From an uncultured Porphyromonadaceae bacterium (lineage in GTDB: Bacteria > Bacteroidota > Bacteroidia > Bacteroidales > Muribaculaceae), in the NCBI GenBank assembly GCA_945873625.1, contig CAMCDS010000004.1:1-64000 (forward strand): a stretch of 64,000 nt of DNA. The letters run 5' to 3'. The translations under genes and the position numbers were made by a program. Every line of letters begins with the position of its first letter. Position 1 is the first letter of the stretch. Below, piece by piece: positions 1 to 7,627 of this stretch. Below the pieces are notes generated by a model. It had not been told where the DNA came from, did not search any database, and saw only the letters and a program-made list of their open reading frames with translations.

Positions 1-595
1 CGGTGTTGACCTTGTCGAGCTTCACCTCTCCCCTCTTGATGAGGTCGATGAGGCGTCCCGGAGTGGCCACCACCACCTGCACGCCTTTTCTCAGCGTGCG
101 TATCTGGCTCTCTATGCTCGAACCGCCGTAGACAGGGAGAATCCGCACCCCGTCGATGTATTTGGCGAAATCGGCAAGGTCGCCGGCTATCTGGAGACAC
201 AGTTCACGGGTAGGCGCGATTATAAGCGACTGGGGGACTGCATGCGAAGCGTCGGTGCGTTGCAGCACGGGGATTCCGAAAGCCGCAGTCTTGCCGGTGC
301 CGGTCTGCGCAAGGCCCACCACATCGCCGTCCTTGTGCAGCAGATGGGGTATCACCATCCGCTGTATGGGCATAGGATGCACGAATCCGAGCTCCTTCAC
401 TGCCTTTAGTATCTGAGGCTCTATGCCGAGATTGTCGAAATCGTCCTCGGCTACGGCTACGCCAGAATCGTGGCCTTCATATACATCCTTCTCCACATCG
501 TCCACGGCCTGCGCCTCTGCGGCGAGCAGCATGTCCGCGTCCACTGTCTGGGGGGTTACTGCGGGTATGGTCTCTTCTGGATTTTCTTCTTTCAT
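1..595 (-). CDS. DEAD-box RNA helicase, N-terminal part (cut by window edge)
   Basis: This is the first 198 codons of an ATP-dependent RNA helicase; the rest lies beyond base 1. In order one sees an acidic, low-complexity N-terminus (about residues 1-50), the Q-motif region with PMPIQ, Walker A AQTGTGKT, motif Ia PTREL, the GG motif in VYGGSS, and motif Ib TPGRL. The start ATG at 593-595 follows a TAACTTTG promoter element at 739-746. The protein closely parallels the complete helicase at 7628-9562, including near-identical DNA around motif Ib, so the two are paralogues. Such helicases act in RNA unwinding, ribosome assembly and cold adaptation in the cytoplasm. The DEAD box itself and the C-terminal domain are not visible here. 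The helicase assignment is certain; the specific role is inferred. Confidence 0.93.
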   Translation of the reverse strand, partial: MKEENPEETIPAVTPQTVDADMLLAAEAQAVDDVEKDVYEGHDSGVAVAEDDFDNLGIEPQILKAVKELGFVHPMPIQRMVIPHLLHKDGDVVGLAQTGTGKTAAFGIPVLQRTDASHAVPQSLIIAPTRELCLQIAGDLADFAKYIDGVRILPVYGGSSIESQIRTLRKGVQVVVATPGRLIDLIKRGEVKLDKVNT

Positions 596-738
596 TTTTG
601 GTGTCTTGGAATTATGGCCGCTTGCGCCAGTCGGCATATTATCTGACCCCGCCATGAGGCATACCGCCTAAGCCAATAACACACCAAAAGCCCGCCTTGC
701 TCAATCGAGAGCGCAACCTGATTTATACAAATAATCTG

Positions 739-746
739 CAAAGTTA
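739..746 (-). promoter_or_regulatory. Bacteroidetes -7 element upstream of partial helicase
   Basis: Reads TAACTTTG on the minus strand, matching the Bacteroidetes sigma-ABfr consensus TAnnTTTG. No clear TTTG is seen about 20 nt upstream. It implies a leader of roughly 135 nt. The paralogous helicase at 7628 has the same octamer about 110 nt before its start. Confidence 0.55.
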
Positions 747-868
747 GCGAAAATATCCGATACGGCCTGAACAAAAACCAAAATCGACGAATCCACAGCA
801 TCAAACTGCACTCGGTTTGACACAAACAATATTTGTGCATACACGCAAAAAGGATGTGCCTCGAACTG

Positions 869-1145
869 AGAGTGTGTTTGAATTTTTATTCTGATTTTTA
901 CAGGCAGTTTTACAGGGCTTTCCGAGTCTTGGAACGAGGCGCATAGCGGGCTATGCAACGAGTGAAAGGCCGGAAAGGGCGTAAAAATGCCGTGATATGC
1001 TCTTGGGTGTGCCTTTATGGGTCTTTCGGTCGTCTTCGCGCCTTTGACTCGGTCATGCAGCCCGCTGCACTCCCTCGTCTGCATACGCGAATCCGTCCCG
1101 AAATCCTCCATAAAAAATCCTGAAGAAAAATTCCAAACACACTCT
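869..1145. repeat. Foldback (MITE-like) inverted-repeat element
   Basis: The ends are a perfect 12-bp inverted repeat, AGAGTGTGTTTG at 869-880 and its complement at 1134-1145. The match continues imperfectly for about 34 bp. The interior is also roughly self-complementary: the left half (about 930-985) and the complement of the right half (about 1030-1085) share blocks such as ACGAGG, GCGGGCT and GAGT.AAAGG. The whole unit could fold into one long hairpin. It carries no ORF of recognised type and no clear target-site duplication. It is probably a non-autonomous mobile element, or less likely a structured RNA gene. Confidence 0.6.
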
Positions 1146-1150
1146 GAAAC

Positions 1151-1185
1151 GCACCCCAAAAGTTTTTGTCCAACTTTTGGGGTGC
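1151..1185. terminator. Perfect 14-bp hairpin beyond the adhesin gene
   Basis: GCACCCCAAAAGTT at 1151-1164 pairs perfectly with 1172-1185 around a 7-nt loop. It lies 47 nt past the stop of the 1232-5662 gene, so it may end that transcript. There is no T-run, and it directly abuts the foldback element, so a repeat-derived palindrome is an alternative. Confidence 0.4.
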
Positions 1186-1231
1186 AGTCCATAGTGCCGC
1201 ACAAATGCACGACGCTCTTAAGTGTGGAAAA

Positions 1232-4200
1232 TCACATTGCCATTATCTTCACGCATGTGTTCCCTGCGCGGACGATGTATATGCCGGGTGCTACCGGTAT
1301 CCTCATAAGGTCGCGGCCGGTACCGCTGAATACCGTGCGTCCGTCAACAGTGCAGATTGCCACCTGCCTTCCTGAAGCTCCCTCCAGAATGATGGCGTCG
1401 CGGAAACTTACGTGAACATCTCCGCCAGCCTTCGTAACTCCGATGCCTGTCGTAGCGGTGCTCAATGCGCGGGATTCTCCCTTGGTGTACACGGCACTCA
1501 CATGATAGACGGCTCCGCAGGCTTCGTCAACATACGTCGTGGCATCCATGGGAGCCTGATTCAGACGTGTTTTGTTTTTGTAGACATTGTAGCCCACAAG
1601 CTGCAGGTCTTTGTGGCTTTCGGGAATGTACGTTACGTCGTCTGCCATAAACATGAACGCACCCGTCCCCACAGACCGTATGGCAAAGCGTCCGGCTCCG
1701 GCTGGCAACTCGGCTTTGTATTCCGTCCATTCCTCGGAAATCTCCTCGAATCTTGCCGCAGGCACGAACGCACCTGTGTCGAGCGTGCCGTCGGAATAAA
1801 GAATCTCGAACGATTCCTTGTATTTTGGGTCATAGCTTTTGGCCCATACGCTGACTGTCTGGCTCTCTCCGGAAAGCGACGGCGATATGGCCCAGTCGTC
1901 TACTGTCTTGTCATCCTGACGGAACATGGATGCGAGATATTTCGTACCGGAATGGGCTGCGAACGACTCGCCTGCGAATACGGAACCGTCAAGATAGGAA
2001 ATGTCGTGGATCCAGAAAGACTGGCTTGACAGGTAAGGTATCGGGAACTCGATGTTCTCGATGCCGCCGATCGGGGCTTTGTCGCCATCGTGGAATGTCC
2101 AGGCTCCGAACGTCGTGGCGAAAGGCTCCCCGTCCTCGAATGTCTCGGTCAACGGCTTCGGATCCTCGCGGTTTATCACCGGCTCGCCCCACGTCAGGAT
2201 GGTGTTGCCGCCACTGGTCTCGCAGGAAAGCCTCTCCACTGTGGGATATGAGGGGTATGACAGTGTGGCCTTTTTCTCAGGCGTGGCATTGTTGTCAGGA
2301 TTCATGTCGCTGTCCCATTCAACGTAAGCGTGCCATAACGAGATTTCGTCGGAGAGAACGTCGAGCGTCTGCCTGAACGAGAAAGTCCCGGTCTCCATAA
2401 TCTCCAGCGGGCCGCCCTCGGCGGTGGCCACCTTCCCGTCCTGATTGAAGATGCTCACGGCATATCCTTCGGCACGTCTGGCTCCGACATTCGAGACTTT
2501 GACGCTGATCTCGAACTCCTTGCCGGGCATCACGTTTGTCGGCATTCTTATCTCTGAGGCCTCCAGGTCGTAGTCAGGTTTCTCGGCCACCGAGAAGGCA
2601 TCCATATATATGGTGGCGTGGGTCATAAAGGTGCATTCCCACCCTACAAGTATTTCCTGACCCTTATATTCGGAAAGGTCCACGCTTATGCGGTTCCACG
2701 CACCCTCCGCCGCACAGTCGTCGCCTATGATGACGTGGCGTTTCTCCTGGAAGGTCTTGCCGAAATCAGTGCTGACCTGGAACGATATCTCGTTCTGGTT
2801 GCGCATTCCGTTGGAGTTGTCGTTATAGACATAGCATACGAACTGAGGGGCCGAGGCCTTCCTGAGATCCAGCTTGCCGGTGAACATACGGGCGCGGTCG
2901 GCGGTCTTGCTTGATTCAATCACAAGGAATCCTCCGTCCTTGTCCTGCGGCTCTACGCCTCCGGGTTCGGCTGCGGTCAGCATTATGCTGGGCATCCCCT
3001 GCAGATAGTTCACACCGAATATCGATGACAGGGTCTGACTCTTGAACGATTCCGCCCACGGCAGACTGTAGGAGGGGCCGACAGGCACCTCGTCGGAATA
3101 GCATTCCTGTCCTTCGCCTTTTTTTGAGACGGCCTTGACGGCATATCTGAGGAATGCCTGGGAACCGCCCTCCGGAATGGCCCGGAACGTGTGGCTCAGC
3201 GTCTCCAGCCCGTCGGCCACCGGAATCAACTGTCCGCCGTCATAGCGCGTCAGCGTATATGTGCATTTGTCAGGATCGAACGGATATCCCTCCACATCGG
3301 TGGCCGGGGCGTCCCAGGAGACGGTTACCATTCCGGTCTCCCCTGTCTCGGAGATGCGCACGTTGCCGCATTTGCCCGGCACATTGATTCCGACGTATGC
3401 CTGCACATCAACGCTCTTCCCGGCTCCGTGGCCGTTGTAGGCGGTGAAAGTCCAGGTATATGCATTCGAAGCCATTGGGACGTTGTCGGTGAACGAAAGC
3501 GTTCCACCCACCGCAACGTCGTCAAAGGTCTTGACGAGCTCGCCGTCCCGCTTCACCTCTATGCGGTCTATGTCCTGCAGTTGCGAACCTCCTATGGCGA
3601 GGGAGGGCGCGCGGAAGCTTATGTCGGCGTCTTTCCTGCCGTCGCCGTATGTCTTGATTCTTACGTCTGAAACACCCTCCGGAGCGGCTTTGGATGCCGG
3701 AGCCGAAATCGAGAACTCGTCAACATAGATGTAGAATTTGTCGGGATCCGACATGCCATGTATGCCTATATAGTAGTCCCCTGTCTCCTCGACCTCGATG
3801 AACCTGTCATAGAAGACGGTAGCCTGGCTGGCTATGACCGTGGGTTCCACGACTTCCATAGCCATGGACTCACCTTTGGGAAGGACTCCCATCCTGATTT
3901 CAAATTCCTCAGGGTATTCGTCGCGTACGCTATGCAGGCCCGCACGGTAGCTGTAGACATGCCCTGCCTCCAGATGAACAGGTGGAGTCATGAGCCAGTC
4001 GTCCATTTTAAGCTCCGAACTGAATTTAATGCGGGCGGCGGATGTGCCTTCGTCCCATATCCAAGTGTTGCCGTCGCCGTTGCAGTCATCGGTCGTCATA
4101 AGATCGAAAGCGTCCTGCGACGAGAAATCGTTCAAGAAAGGCGGATATATCCTCTCGCCGAGAATGGTCTTGTCCGAAACTCCGGGATTGGATGTCTTGC

Positions 4201-5662
4201 CCCCCGATACGGCCTCAACCTCATAATAATACAGATTTAGGGCCAAAGGGTCCACTCCGGTGTCAACACATTGAGCAGCATCGAGAGAGGCTCCGACCTT
4301 GACGCGGCCGGGGCACCTGTATACGTCGTATCTCAATGCCTCGTAATCCACATATCCGTCGTTTACTGAACCGGTAACGGGATTCCAGGTTACCGTGAAT
4401 GCCTTTCCGTCCCATACGGCAGACACATTACTTGGTGCGGCGGGAGTATCCATTCCCAAAAACAGCCTGAGCGAGGCCTCCGGGCCGGTTCCGCTGTCGT
4501 TGCCGCACCTGACGGAGAATCTGGCCATTCCGGATTCCGAGGCCTTCACATGAACGGACACCTCCGAGCCTGGAGCAGCCGACCCTTCGCCTACCGGAGA
4601 GCCGTTCATCTCCAATGTCCAGCCGATGTCTCCTGCGAGAGCGTCGCCGGCAGATGTCTTGGCAGGCATCGTGAAGCTGACGTCTCCCTCAAGGGCCCCG
4701 TTTACGAAGACTGCCTTCATCCCCTCGGGAGCGGCGGGAGCGGCAGGATTGCCGTTGTCAACGAGCATAAGACCCATTATCTCGTCGCAGGAAGAGAATT
4801 CTCCCACCACAGTGGTCTCGGCCGTGGCCGGGTCGATTTCCATCAGATATGAGGAATCCCCGAAGAACGCAGCCCAATAGGCTTTTCCGGAGGCAGGGTC
4901 ATAAGTGGCTGAGGATCCGTAATAAGTCGAATATCCCGTGTCTCCTATATAGGTAAGCTCTCCAGTCTTTTTGTCCACCTTGTTCAGTTTTCCGTTCTGC
5001 CCAATCATATAGAGGGTTCCCTTCTCGTCGATGAACGAGGAAATCCAATGTTCTTTCGTAGGGGCAATCGGGGTGCGTGTCAAAGTGGCGTAATCCACAG
5101 AGCAGAACTCGTACGACACCCCGTATTCGTCAAGATATGAACCGTATGATAGTCCTGTGGTCGGGTCATACGAGGGGTTTGTCTGCGGCCACAGCGAATG
5201 CGTTACCGGTATGCTTTCCATAAGCGACCAGTCCTTGGTCGAGTAGACGTTCAGGGTATATGTGTATGCCCCGTTGAGATAGTCCTGGGTAAGGGAGTAG
5301 AATTTGTCCTCCACTATTGCCGCGTGGGCGTTGGAATATATCCCCTCTCCTCCGACAAGCTCGAAGTTTCCGGCGGCATCGAATGTGTAGATTCCCGGCG
5401 GATGGATGTAGTCCGAACCGGTATAGGTGGAGTAAATCACATTTCCCATCAGCTTCACCGATTGCGCGGCGCCAGTCCGCACGGGGGTCTTGAGCCGCGA
5501 GGGCATTCCGGCCTGACTTACGGGAATCCTTCCGTCGGCATGTCTCATGACTATCGGCGCGTTGGAAATCCCGGCACGATGTTTTTCATTCACCGCATAC
5601 GGCAATGCGACCGCAGTGGCGGCTGTCAGCAGGCAGGATGATAGAATGGTCAGTTTTTTCAT
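1232..5662 (-). CDS. Giant secreted adhesin-like protein with choice-of-anchor J domains and T9SS sorting domain
   Basis: This 1476-residue protein is predicted to cross the outer membrane by the type IX system and sit on the cell surface or be released. The start at 5662 gives a signal peptide (MKKLTILSSCLLTAATAVA); the longer frame to 5755 crosses the promoter region. Approximate layout: a propeller-like segment with kelch/PQQ-like repeats (70-310); fibronectin III-like modules around 400-490 and 655-850; three choice-of-anchor J (cleaved-adhesin) modules near 505-650, 860-1030 and 1170-1340, each with an acidic DEFS/DAFS/DDVT-type end; a CARDB-like module near 1035-1130; and a C-terminal T9SS type A domain with VDGRTVFSG and APGIYIV. 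Substrate binding is inferred from domain type. Catalytic residues are not evident. It could be a carbohydrate- or protein-binding surface protein. Confidence 0.85.
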   Translation of the reverse strand: MKKLTILSSCLLTAATAVALPYAVNEKHRAGISNAPIVMRHADGRIPVSQAGMPSRLKTPVRTGAAQSVKLMGNVIYSTYTGSDYIHPPGIYTFDAAGNFELVGGEGIYSNAHAAIVEDKFYSLTQDYLNGAYTYTLNVYSTKDWSLMESIPVTHSLWPQTNPSYDPTTGLSYGSYLDEYGVSYEFCSVDYATLTRTPIAPTKEHWISSFIDEKGTLYMIGQNGKLNKVDKKTGELTYIGDTGYSTYYGSSATYDPASGKAYWAAFFGDSSYLMEIDPATAETTVVGEFSSCDEIMGLMLVDNGNPAAPAAPEGMKAVFVNGALEGDVSFTMPAKTSAGDALAGDIGWTLEMNGSPVGEGSAAPGSEVSVHVKASESGMARFSVRCGNDSGTGPEASLRLFLGMDTPAAPSNVSAVWDGKAFTVTWNPVTGSVNDGYVDYEALRYDVYRCPGRVKVGASLDAAQCVDTGVDPLALNLYYYEVEAVSGGKTSNPGVSDKTILGERIYPPFLNDFSSQDAFDLMTTDDCNGDGNTWIWDEGTSAARIKFSSELKMDDWLMTPPVHLEAGHVYSYRAGLHSVRDEYPEEFEIRMGVLPKGESMAMEVVEPTVIASQATVFYDRFIEVEETGDYYIGIHGMSDPDKFYIYVDEFSISAPASKAAPEGVSDVRIKTYGDGRKDADISFRAPSLAIGGSQLQDIDRIEVKRDGELVKTFDDVAVGGTLSFTDNVPMASNAYTWTFTAYNGHGAGKSVDVQAYVGINVPGKCGNVRISETGETGMVTVSWDAPATDVEGYPFDPDKCTYTLTRYDGGQLIPVADGLETLSHTFRAIPEGGSQAFLRYAVKAVSKKGEGQECYSDEVPVGPSYSLPWAESFKSQTLSSIFGVNYLQGMPSIMLTAAEPGGVEPQDKDGGFLVIESSKTADRARMFTGKLDLRKASAPQFVCYVYNDNSNGMRNQNEISFQVSTDFGKTFQEKRHVIIGDDCAAEGAWNRISVDLSEYKGQEILVGWECTFMTHATIYMDAFSVAEKPDYDLEASEIRMPTNVMPGKEFEISVKVSNVGARRAEGYAVSIFNQDGKVATAEGGPLEIMETGTFSFRQTLDVLSDEISLWHAYVEWDSDMNPDNNATPEKKATLSYPSYPTVERLSCETSGGNTILTWGEPVINREDPKPLTETFEDGEPFATTFGAWTFHDGDKAPIGGIENIEFPIPYLSSQSFWIHDISYLDGSVFAGESFAAHSGTKYLASMFRQDDKTVDDWAISPSLSGESQTVSVWAKSYDPKYKESFEILYSDGTLDTGAFVPAARFEEISEEWTEYKAELPAGAGRFAIRSVGTGAFMFMADDVTYIPESHKDLQLVGYNVYKNKTRLNQAPMDATTYVDEACGAVYHVSAVYTKGESRALSTATTGIGVTKAGGDVHVSFRDAIILEGASGRQVAICTVDGRTVFSGTGRDLMRIPVAPGIYIVRAGNTCVKIMAM

Positions 5663-5727
5663 AACGTTTGTATTTATGGCCCGGCTTCCACGGCATATCC
5701 CGGAGAATGCCGGATGTTTCTCGATTG

Positions 5728-5735
5728 CAAATTTA
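5728..5735 (-). promoter_or_regulatory. -7 element before the giant adhesin gene
   Basis: TAAATTTG on the minus strand fits TAnnTTTG and lies about 65 nt before the chosen start at 5662. No well-spaced TTTG was found. It supports rejecting the longer reading frame that starts at 5755. Confidence 0.4.
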
Positions 5736-5864
5736 GCATTTCGCCATAGATACATAAGCAGGCAATGTTGAAATAGCAGTGGATTATAATTGCCAATATC
5801 CTGATTATAACCACTATGACATTTTAAGGACAGCGTTTTTAAGTAGTCGGACAGTAGCGTCGCA

Positions 5865-7541
5865 TCACTGCGTTGACATTATTTCGGACACTCTTTTCTC
5901 AAAATCCTCGCGTGGGCATATGGCGTTGTTGCGCATCTTCACCCTGTAATTGTAGACAGTGGACACAGAGCGTCGCAGAAATTCCGCGATTCTTGACGAG
6001 TCGGTGATTCCAAGTCTTATCAGCGCGAAAGCCCTCAGTTCATTGGGCATAGTTCCGTCATTGGACAGCCCGGTCTGGCAGTCAGGTTTGAGGAGCTTGT
6101 TGAACTCCTCTATGAAGTCCGGAAAAAGACGCAGGAACGTCTTGTCGAAATTGTCATAGAATTCCAGCAGCTCGGCCGTGTGGTCGCTCTTCCTCAGAAT
6201 CTCCTCCACCCCTTTCAGCCCTTTGGCGCGCGCTGTGGCCTGCAGCTTCCCCCTGAATTTGTCAAGGCTGTCCATATGCACGGCACACTGCCTCATATAC
6301 TGAATCAGATAGGCGGTCTTTACGTTGTCAATCTCCTTCATGCGGGTATATGCAGAGGTAAGCTTGGCGTTGGCCACGCTCAATTGAGAGTTCTTTTCGC
6401 TCAATTGCGAGTTGGCCTCTCTCAGCCACTCCTTCGCATCCTTTGTTCTGGCGTGGCTTTTCATTATCAGGAAGACGGATATGACCAGCAGGACAGACAC
6501 CGCAGACAATATGCAGATCAGAGAAATCCTTATTCTCCGCTCCATCTTCTGATTGGTCTCGTATATCTTCACCACTTCCGACATCATGCCATTGGTCGCC
6601 ACGATGTCTCCCATTATGCCTGCAGCGTTTATGTTGTCGTTGGCGAAATGCATGTATTCATAGGCACGGCCGGAGTCGTATGTGCGGGCAAGAATCAATG
6701 ACAGTTCGCTGAGCGCACGGTATCTGTATGTCGGTATGGTCAGGTCAAGCAGTGATGCCTCGCAAAGGCTTTTTATAGCCTTTGCGGTGTCTCCGGCCTG
6801 CAGCTGGAGCCTGCCCTTGGTAAGATATGCCACTGCCTTGAATCGGGGCGAGCTGTCGTTGGTCTGCAGAAACCGTTCTATGACCCGGATTCCTCTGGAG
6901 GCGTCTCCCTCAGCCTCAGACAGAACCGCCTCCGATATGACCCGTGCCCTGGTTCCCGGAACGGAGACTTTACGTAGACGCCGGAACCACATCTCCGGAT
7001 TTTCGCCGAGCATGTTCTTCCTGAAAATCATAAGCTCATAATAGTGGGGCTTCACCTTGACATTGCCGGTGTCGGGAAACGTCTCCACAAGTGCCTCGAA
7101 CGCATCGGTCTCATGGCCTTTGGTTATATATGCTTTGGCAAGGTTGTAATAGCCGACGGCGCGCCCTATGGTGTCATGCGAATGCTTCACTCTCTTTTTG
7201 GCATACAGGATTGCCGAATCGGCATTGGTGTACAGATATCTTTTGAATAACGCGTCGTAGACTTCACAGACCCCGCGGCTGTCGGCGTCTTCATCAGAGA
7301 GAACGGCAGTCAGCCTCTGTCTTATCGAATCGGTCTGACGGTCATATTCACTTTTCACGTTTCCGAACTGTTCCAGAGCGTTGTCGAGCCTTTCCAATGA
7401 CGCTTCGGTCTCTGAATCCAGATCTTTGTCTGACCGGCAGGATGTCGGCAGTGGCAATAGGCAAATTGACACAATAGCCGTTATGATGACTCTGACCAAT
7501 GTGCGTAGGCTTGTTTCATTATTTAGGCTCAACATAATCAT
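5865..7541 (-). CDS. Membrane-anchored TPR protein with C-terminal HTH (DUF6377-like regulator)
   Basis: About 558 residues. The N-terminus looks like a lipoprotein signal (LPLPTSC, with the Cys about 30 residues in). It is followed by TPR-like alpha-helical repeats (about 45-320), one strong membrane segment (about 336-358, LICILSAVSVLLVISVFLIM), a coiled coil with the short repeat SQLSEKNSQLS, and a C-terminal LuxR/Spo-like helix-turn-helix (IRLGITDSSRIAEFLRRSVSTVYNYRVKMR). This layout matches Bacteroidetes DUF6377-type signal proteins, which have an extracytoplasmic sensor and a cytoplasmic DNA-binding tail. The annotated start at 7541 is almost directly behind the -7 box, so translation may begin at 7535 or at a downstream TTG. 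It lies upstream of the adhesin gene in the same direction and could control it; this is inference. Confidence 0.75.
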   Translation of the reverse strand: MIMLSLNNETSLRTLVRVIITAIVSICLLPLPTSCRSDKDLDSETEASLERLDNALEQFGNVKSEYDRQTDSIRQRLTAVLSDEDADSRGVCEVYDALFKRYLYTNADSAILYAKKRVKHSHDTIGRAVGYYNLAKAYITKGHETDAFEALVETFPDTGNVKVKPHYYELMIFRKNMLGENPEMWFRRLRKVSVPGTRARVISEAVLSEAEGDASRGIRVIERFLQTNDSSPRFKAVAYLTKGRLQLQAGDTAKAIKSLCEASLLDLTIPTYRYRALSELSLILARTYDSGRAYEYMHFANDNINAAGIMGDIVATNGMMSEVVKIYETNQKMERRIRISLICILSAVSVLLVISVFLIMKSHARTKDAKEWLREANSQLSEKNSQLSVANAKLTSAYTRMKEIDNVKTAYLIQYMRQCAVHMDSLDKFRGKLQATARAKGLKGVEEILRKSDHTAELLEFYDNFDKTFLRLFPDFIEEFNKLLKPDCQTGLSNDGTMPNELRAFALIRLGITDSSRIAEFLRRSVSTVYNYRVKMRNNAICPREDFEKRVSEIMSTQ

Positions 7542-7552
7542 ATCGTAAAATG

Positions 7553-7583
7553 CAAAGGTACAAATATATGCACATATACGCAA
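7553..7583 (-). promoter_or_regulatory. Promoter of the TPR-HTH regulator
   Basis: Minus-strand TTG (7581-7583), 20 nt, TACCTTTG (7553-7560): a well-spaced Bacteroidetes promoter. Its -33 end touches the terminator hairpin of the upstream helicase. It leaves almost no leader before the ATG at 7541, suggesting a very short or leaderless transcript. Confidence 0.7.
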
Positions 7584-7622
7584 CACTCGACCCGGGAAAA
7601 TCCGGGTCGAGTGGCTTTTTTC
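7584..7622. terminator. Terminator hairpin after the helicase gene
   Basis: A perfect 12-bp stem (7584-7595 with 7602-7613) has a 6-nt loop. A T6 run follows in the plus direction and an A-run precedes it in the minus direction. It lies directly beyond the helicase stop at 7628 and abuts the next promoter. Confidence 0.65.
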
Positions 7623-7627
7623 AGGCA

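Larger units (their letters stand above)
596..1231. other. Intergenic stretch with promoter, foldback repeat and hairpin
   Basis: No convincing gene is present; the open frames here lack family signatures and cross the repeat. The stretch holds the upstream region of the partial helicase (promoter element at 739-746), a 277-bp inverted-repeat element (869-1145) and a 14-bp perfect hairpin (1151-1185) beyond the 3' end of the adhesin gene. Confidence 0.7.
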
